Positions 60,363 through 64,000 of a stretch of DNA of 64,000 nt are shown here, piece by piece. The stretch covers positions 3,100,001 through 3,164,000 of the forward strand of contig JAHREC010000045.1 in the NCBI GenBank assembly GCA_020081605.1, given 5' to 3'. This DNA is from Albifimbria verrucaria (lineage: Eukaryota; Ascomycota; Sordariomycetes; Hypocreales; Stachybotryaceae). Under the pieces are notes generated by a model. The model saw only the letters and a list, made by a program, of their open reading frames with translations, searched no databases and was not told the DNA's origin. Position 1 is the first letter of the stretch; each line of letters opens with the position of its first letter. Position numbers and translations under genes: made by a program.

Positions 60363-61335
60363 CTATTCTCCTCCATGGTTATTCTTCCAAGAACCGGCGT
60401 AGTGATGTGTAACAAGTGTAGGTCCTAGAGGCGTGTTGGAATACTCGCTGTAGTTGTTTGAGCCGGCAGCGAATGCATAACCAGGCATAATCAACAAGTC
60501 CCCACCAGCTTCGGCTCCAGAAGATTTGCAATATTTAACGGCTCGATATTCTCTTTCATCTGGAATTCAAGGCTTTCCAGGACGCTTTGGGTAAATCTCC
60601 GTGGTCCTGTAAAATCCACGATATCCCCAACCATGTCGATAGTTAACCCGCCAATAGATACATTATTAGCTTTGGCTGTTGCCTCCACTGCCAACATAAT
60701 ATCCTTGATAACCCTCCAAAGATGGACCAAACCAGGTTTTGCCATTATAGTCCATGTCTGGAACTGCCGTGCGATATTCTCGCCCCATCCCACATCAAAT
60801 TCCCATCCAACCACAAGCCCAGCCTCTTCTTTGTATTGGAGCGGAATCCATTCATCTATCGTGACCCCTTCGCATGACACATCAAGATCAGCCCAGATGC
60901 CGCCTTCGGAGAAGAGAAGGAGGTAGCGAATAATATCGGCTTTAACTATCGGTATATTCATTTCTGTGAAAACTTTGACAATATCAGGTCGGTGACTGAA
61001 CCTGGTGGCTATGAAGCTTTGACTTGCTTCGTCGGTCATGAAGGTTGGCTGATACTCAGGGTTGGCCGCAATGCAGCTGTCTGTCCATTTTTTCGTGTCG
61101 TCGTTCAAACCTTTTGGTCCGAGTTTATACCATATCTTTTGGGTATACCCTTGAATGGCAAAGACTTGGATTTTAATAGAAACATATCCTTGCGGTAACC
61201 CCAAGAAAAGAATATGAATATAAGTATAATGGCAGTGCTGATAAGGAATTTGGCAAGCGCAGTGTGTAGGGAGAATCGATGCCGAGATCTGAACAATAAT
61301 AACTTGCACCAGGTGGGAAGGAGGTCGACTTGCAT
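60363..61335 (-). CDS. GT32 glycosyltransferase, Och1-like alpha-1,6-mannosyltransferase, two frameshifts
   Basis: The start at 61335 is preferred because it provides a type II signal anchor (FLISTAIILIFIFFSWGY) typical of Golgi mannosyltransferases. One missing base at the T4 run 61137-61140 (plus strand) restores the KKIWYKLG motif. Next come WTDSCIAANPEYQPTFMTDE, KADIIRYLLLFSEGGIWADLDVSC (DxD codons 60881-60889, nucleotide-sugar and metal binding) and GPRRFTQSVLE. A second missing base at the C4 run 60500-60503 restores the C-terminus AFAAGS...THHYAGSWKN.HGGE, ending at the stop at 60363. Length about 323 residues. The family starts or extends N-glycan outer chains using GDP-mannose in the Golgi. 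All key motifs are present. Confidence 0.85.
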
Positions 61336-63923
61336 AGTTGGCGTAGTTCTGGGAGATAAGATGGTGGATTGATAACTCGAACGACAGAAAGTAAAAGAAT
61401 TGATAATGAGGTTACGGGGTTTGGATTGATTGGGGATTTACGACTTATTCTAGTCTTATCATCTCCTTGGGGCCGGTAAGGTGCAGACTAGACAGAAGTC
61501 CTACATCTCATAATGTTAATTAACTTTTGAACCCTGTTGAACTTTAATACAAAGATATAGCGTTTCATAGTAATCTTAAATTTCATTATATCTACGGAGT
61601 ACGTTCTCTATTCTACTAGGTCTTCAATGTATCTAGTCTTTATTCAGGTCTAATAGGTAAATTCTCTGGTTTGCCACCTGAGGTAGTCTGCACCTTATCG
61701 GCTTCAGGGGATTTGCCATGCTCAAGCAATGCAGATAGCAGGAGTGTATTACAGACCAGCCGGCTTGATGGATAGCATCAGTATCAGTGCCTACATGCTC
61801 GAGATAACTTGCGTGTCTCAATAAATCTGTGAGGGGCACACCTGGGTGATGGACCCGCAATGTCTTAGCCAGCATGTCAGTGCAAAAAGTAACTTGAACG
61901 CTCCTTACAGCTAGCTAGCTAGCTAGGTTCAATTCATTCAACACCTACGTCATAGATATCATGCTCGTCAAGGCTGGACAAGGCGGCCGCCGCAGAAAAG
62001 GGAGCTGCAATATAAATAGCTATAGCAGCTGGCCCACGAGGTTACCTAGGTAGCTAATGCATATTCAGATTCTCTAATTGCCGTCGAGAGCAAGATACGA
62101 ATAGCATCAATAGCCGGCCCGGGCGACGCAGGCCCGGAATGCTCGTAAGAAGACATGACCACAGTGGTGCTGTCTAACGTGTAATTCAGCCCTTTGTAAA
62201 AAGTCTAAATGCTGGGACATATTACTAGCTAATTTGCTAGTGAGCTCATGTCGCTAGATTTCTTCCTGTTCTAATCGGATCGGATTGATGTCCATTATGT
62301 AGATGCGCCCTCGCACATTCAATGAGACTCATCGATGCTCTATTATTTCTTTGCCAAGTCCGTCAGCACCATGACAAACGACTCTGCGGTTATGAGGTAG
62401 ATCGAACTATATGCTCTGAGTTATCTTTATCCAGGAACCCTTGCCTCTGCACCTACATAGTGTCAGGCTTTGTAGAGAAAACGGGACGTGGCTATAACAT
62501 CGTCTGGCCTACTTTCGTTTTTTATAGAACCATCTGATCATAGAACACTCCTGATCTTCAGAGTTGCTCTCTAGTATAGAAGAAATTCATTGATTAGTAG
62601 CGTTCTTATCGAAGCGACGAATGGCCGGCATATTAGCTGTGTCAGTAGGCTGTGCCATTGTGCCTGTTATCGATCCCTTCCTCCCTCGCAGTTGGTTACA
62701 GGCCATAAGTTAATTCTTCCTCCCTGTTCCCGCTTCTGCCTCGTTCACGGACTCAATATGACGTATCTTCGCCACAGTGACGTGTGAATACAGTTTCTCA
62801 ACCTTCAACAAATGTGATTAAGATTGCACAACCGAGCGTAGCTGCTTTGCAAATTTTGTCTATCCATGGAACAATTCGTTGGTCCACATACTCACTGGTG
62901 AGCTGCCCAACTATCAATGACCTAGGGACGGTACTCATCGCTATTTCGACATTAAATGCTCACAGGTTGATGGTATAGATAACCCTCCGAAACCTCTTCT
63001 TTCGAGGCTCCTCAAAAGATCTTGGGTTATATCTAGCTGCGAATTCTATAGTAATGGGGTCCAAATGACGTCGTTTTCCTTTTTTTTTTTCTTTCGCTTC
63101 AGGCTCTCTGGAACTCCAAATGCATCTTGAATAATGGAATAGACCATGGGGACCCGACAATGCAGAGTGCAGGTCCTGCTACGTGCTAAATATAAAGCAC
63201 CATGTGGCACTGACTGCACGATATACTCATAGAAGTTTTACAGGCGCACGGCATACCCTGGTTCTGGTATACGAATCAAGAGTGGTAATGTTGGCAATGC
63301 CGTATCTCTATTCGTCCATGACTATAGGGTAGTTGCTAAGCGAGGCTTGGATGGCTGCGCCCGTTCCACTTCTGTTTCGCGCTCTTCGCGTTGTTCGCGT
63401 TTTCGGCTCGGTTGATGTCGGCAAAATAATACAACAGCCCCTAATTGAGCATTATGACGCTCACCGTCTTATTCGCCAAGCACTCAGGGTTAGCATTGGC
63501 CTAGTCACAGGTGTACCTGGCGTTGGTAGAGGTACATGATCAAGTGGTAAGTATCCATACGAAGATACGGGTTTCGTCAAAGGCTTATTTTCGTCAACTA
63601 GCCCCCAGCTCAGCAAGGAAACAGTCTCTCCGATCTGCAAGGCACATTTGTTGTCAATCCCTGAAAATGAAACGGCACACTTGTCAGTCATCGCCCTCCA
63701 GTTGGCACAGCACCCTAGTGAAGTATGCGCGCGTTGATATTATTTCGGCGATACAGCACAAGTATAGCCTGTAATTACATACACCTCTCATCAATTAGAA
63801 GTAATGGCTTATTATATAAAAACTAGCCACATTCCGCACACAGTGGATGAATCTTAAGCTGATTTTGTATTATCAATCGACGACTGCTATCACACTCTGG
63901 AAAAGACAGAGAAAAGATGCAAC
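61336..63923. other. Gene-poor stretch
   Basis: About 2.6 kb without a supported gene. It includes the GT32 promoter side, the CTAG repeat, a GC-rich patch near 61980-62150, and an 11-base T run at 63080-63090. Open frames of 60-87 codons show no domain. Confidence 0.5.
61911..61926. repeat. CTAG microsatellite
   Basis: Four tandem copies of CTAG (CTAGCTAGCTAGCTAG), self-complementary. Possibly a simple repeat only. Confidence 0.8.
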
Positions 63924-64000
63924 ATGCGTTTCAGCAAGCTCATTACATTTAGTTATTTTGCGTCATTTGCTCTGGCTGGGGCAGATTGTGAGGCGCCCAG
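63924..64000 (+). CDS. Secreted protein, N-terminus only (cut by window end)
   Basis: ATG 63924 starts a typical signal peptide (MRFSKLITFSYFASFALAGA) followed by DCEAP, open to the last base. The leader is CA-rich, with an AAAAGATGCAAC context. The product cannot be named from 25 residues. Confidence 0.55.
   Translation, partial: MRFSKLITFSYFASFALAGADCEAP

Noticed and set aside
63080..63090. T11 run as evidence against homopolymer errors
   Set aside because: One long run being present does not show that shorter coding runs were called correctly. It lies in non-coding DNA and its true length is unknown.
1..64000. tRNA, rRNA, CRISPR array, intact transposon
   Set aside because: I looked for GTTCGA-type T-loops, regular spaced repeats, terminal repeats and transposase or reverse-transcriptase motifs by eye and found none that hold up. 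A tRNAscan and repeat-library search would be needed to exclude them.

Overview
This window is nuclear DNA of a filamentous ascomycete (Pezizomycotina). The gene families are fungal: an AA9 lytic polysaccharide monooxygenase, a GH16 glucanase, an ENA-type P-type ATPase, a GT32/Och1 glycosyltransferase, a TRI14-like secreted protein and an NRPS with a fungal-type terminal condensation domain. Introns are short (about 50-90 bp) with GT...AG ends and CTAAC/CTGAC-like branch sites. The class cannot be fixed from the sequence alone. Gene density is low: about 17 recognisable genes or gene remnants in 64 kb, with long gene-poor stretches. Many products are secreted or accessory. This fits an accessory or subtelomere-like segment rather than a core region.

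Layout. 1-4 kb: remnant NRPS on the minus strand (condensation - truncated adenylation - terminal condensation). 5.6-6.2 kb: degenerate tandem array with a 79-bp period. 6.4-7.6 kb: TRI14-like secreted protein. 10.4-11.5 kb: intact secreted GH16. 14.2-15.6 kb: DUF2235 (Tle1-like) alpha/beta hydrolase. 17.7-19.7 kb: a Gly-rich coding relic and a small Gly/Ser-rich secreted protein. 21.5-22.4 kb: AA9 LPMO. 23.3-25.0 kb: cytochrome P450 (minus). 29.7-32.2 kb: trypsin-like serine protease with an unusual C-terminal tail of repeated EGFFD-type segments. 33.7-33.9 kb: intact 63-residue cysteine-rich secreted protein with one intron. 34-41 kb: gene desert. 41.0-44.4 kb: ENA-type ATPase. 44.9-47.7 kb: AGC-kinase/ankyrin protein whose kinase catalytic motifs are lost. 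47.9-48.6 kb: decayed SDR (minus). 49.6-51.4 kb: GMC oxidoreductase. 52.9-54.3 kb: FAD monooxygenase. 57.1-58.4 kb: intact Ser/Thr-rich secreted protein with a CBM-like domain. 60.4-61.3 kb: GT32 mannosyltransferase (minus). 63.9 kb: start of another secreted protein, cut by the window edge.

The most important reading caution is that almost every long gene is interrupted by single-base frameshifts. In each case that can be resolved, one base is missing, usually in a run of 3-6 identical bases. About 35-40 such sites fall in a dozen unrelated genes, while three secreted-protein genes (GH16, the CBM protein and the cysteine-rich peptide) are intact. This looks far more like systematic homopolymer under-calling in the consensus than parallel pseudogenisation. 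I therefore annotate most broken genes as CDS with noted frameshifts, and reserve 'pseudogene' for those with losses a single-base error cannot explain: the NRPS lacking its A/T core, the SDR lacking its active site, and the Gly-rich relic.

No complete biosynthetic cluster, tRNA, rRNA, CRISPR array or intact transposon was recognised. Genes of possible joint interest are the redox group at 47.9-54.3 kb (SDR relic, GMC, FAD monooxygenase) and the secreted wall/polysaccharide-acting group (GH16, AA9, CBM protein).
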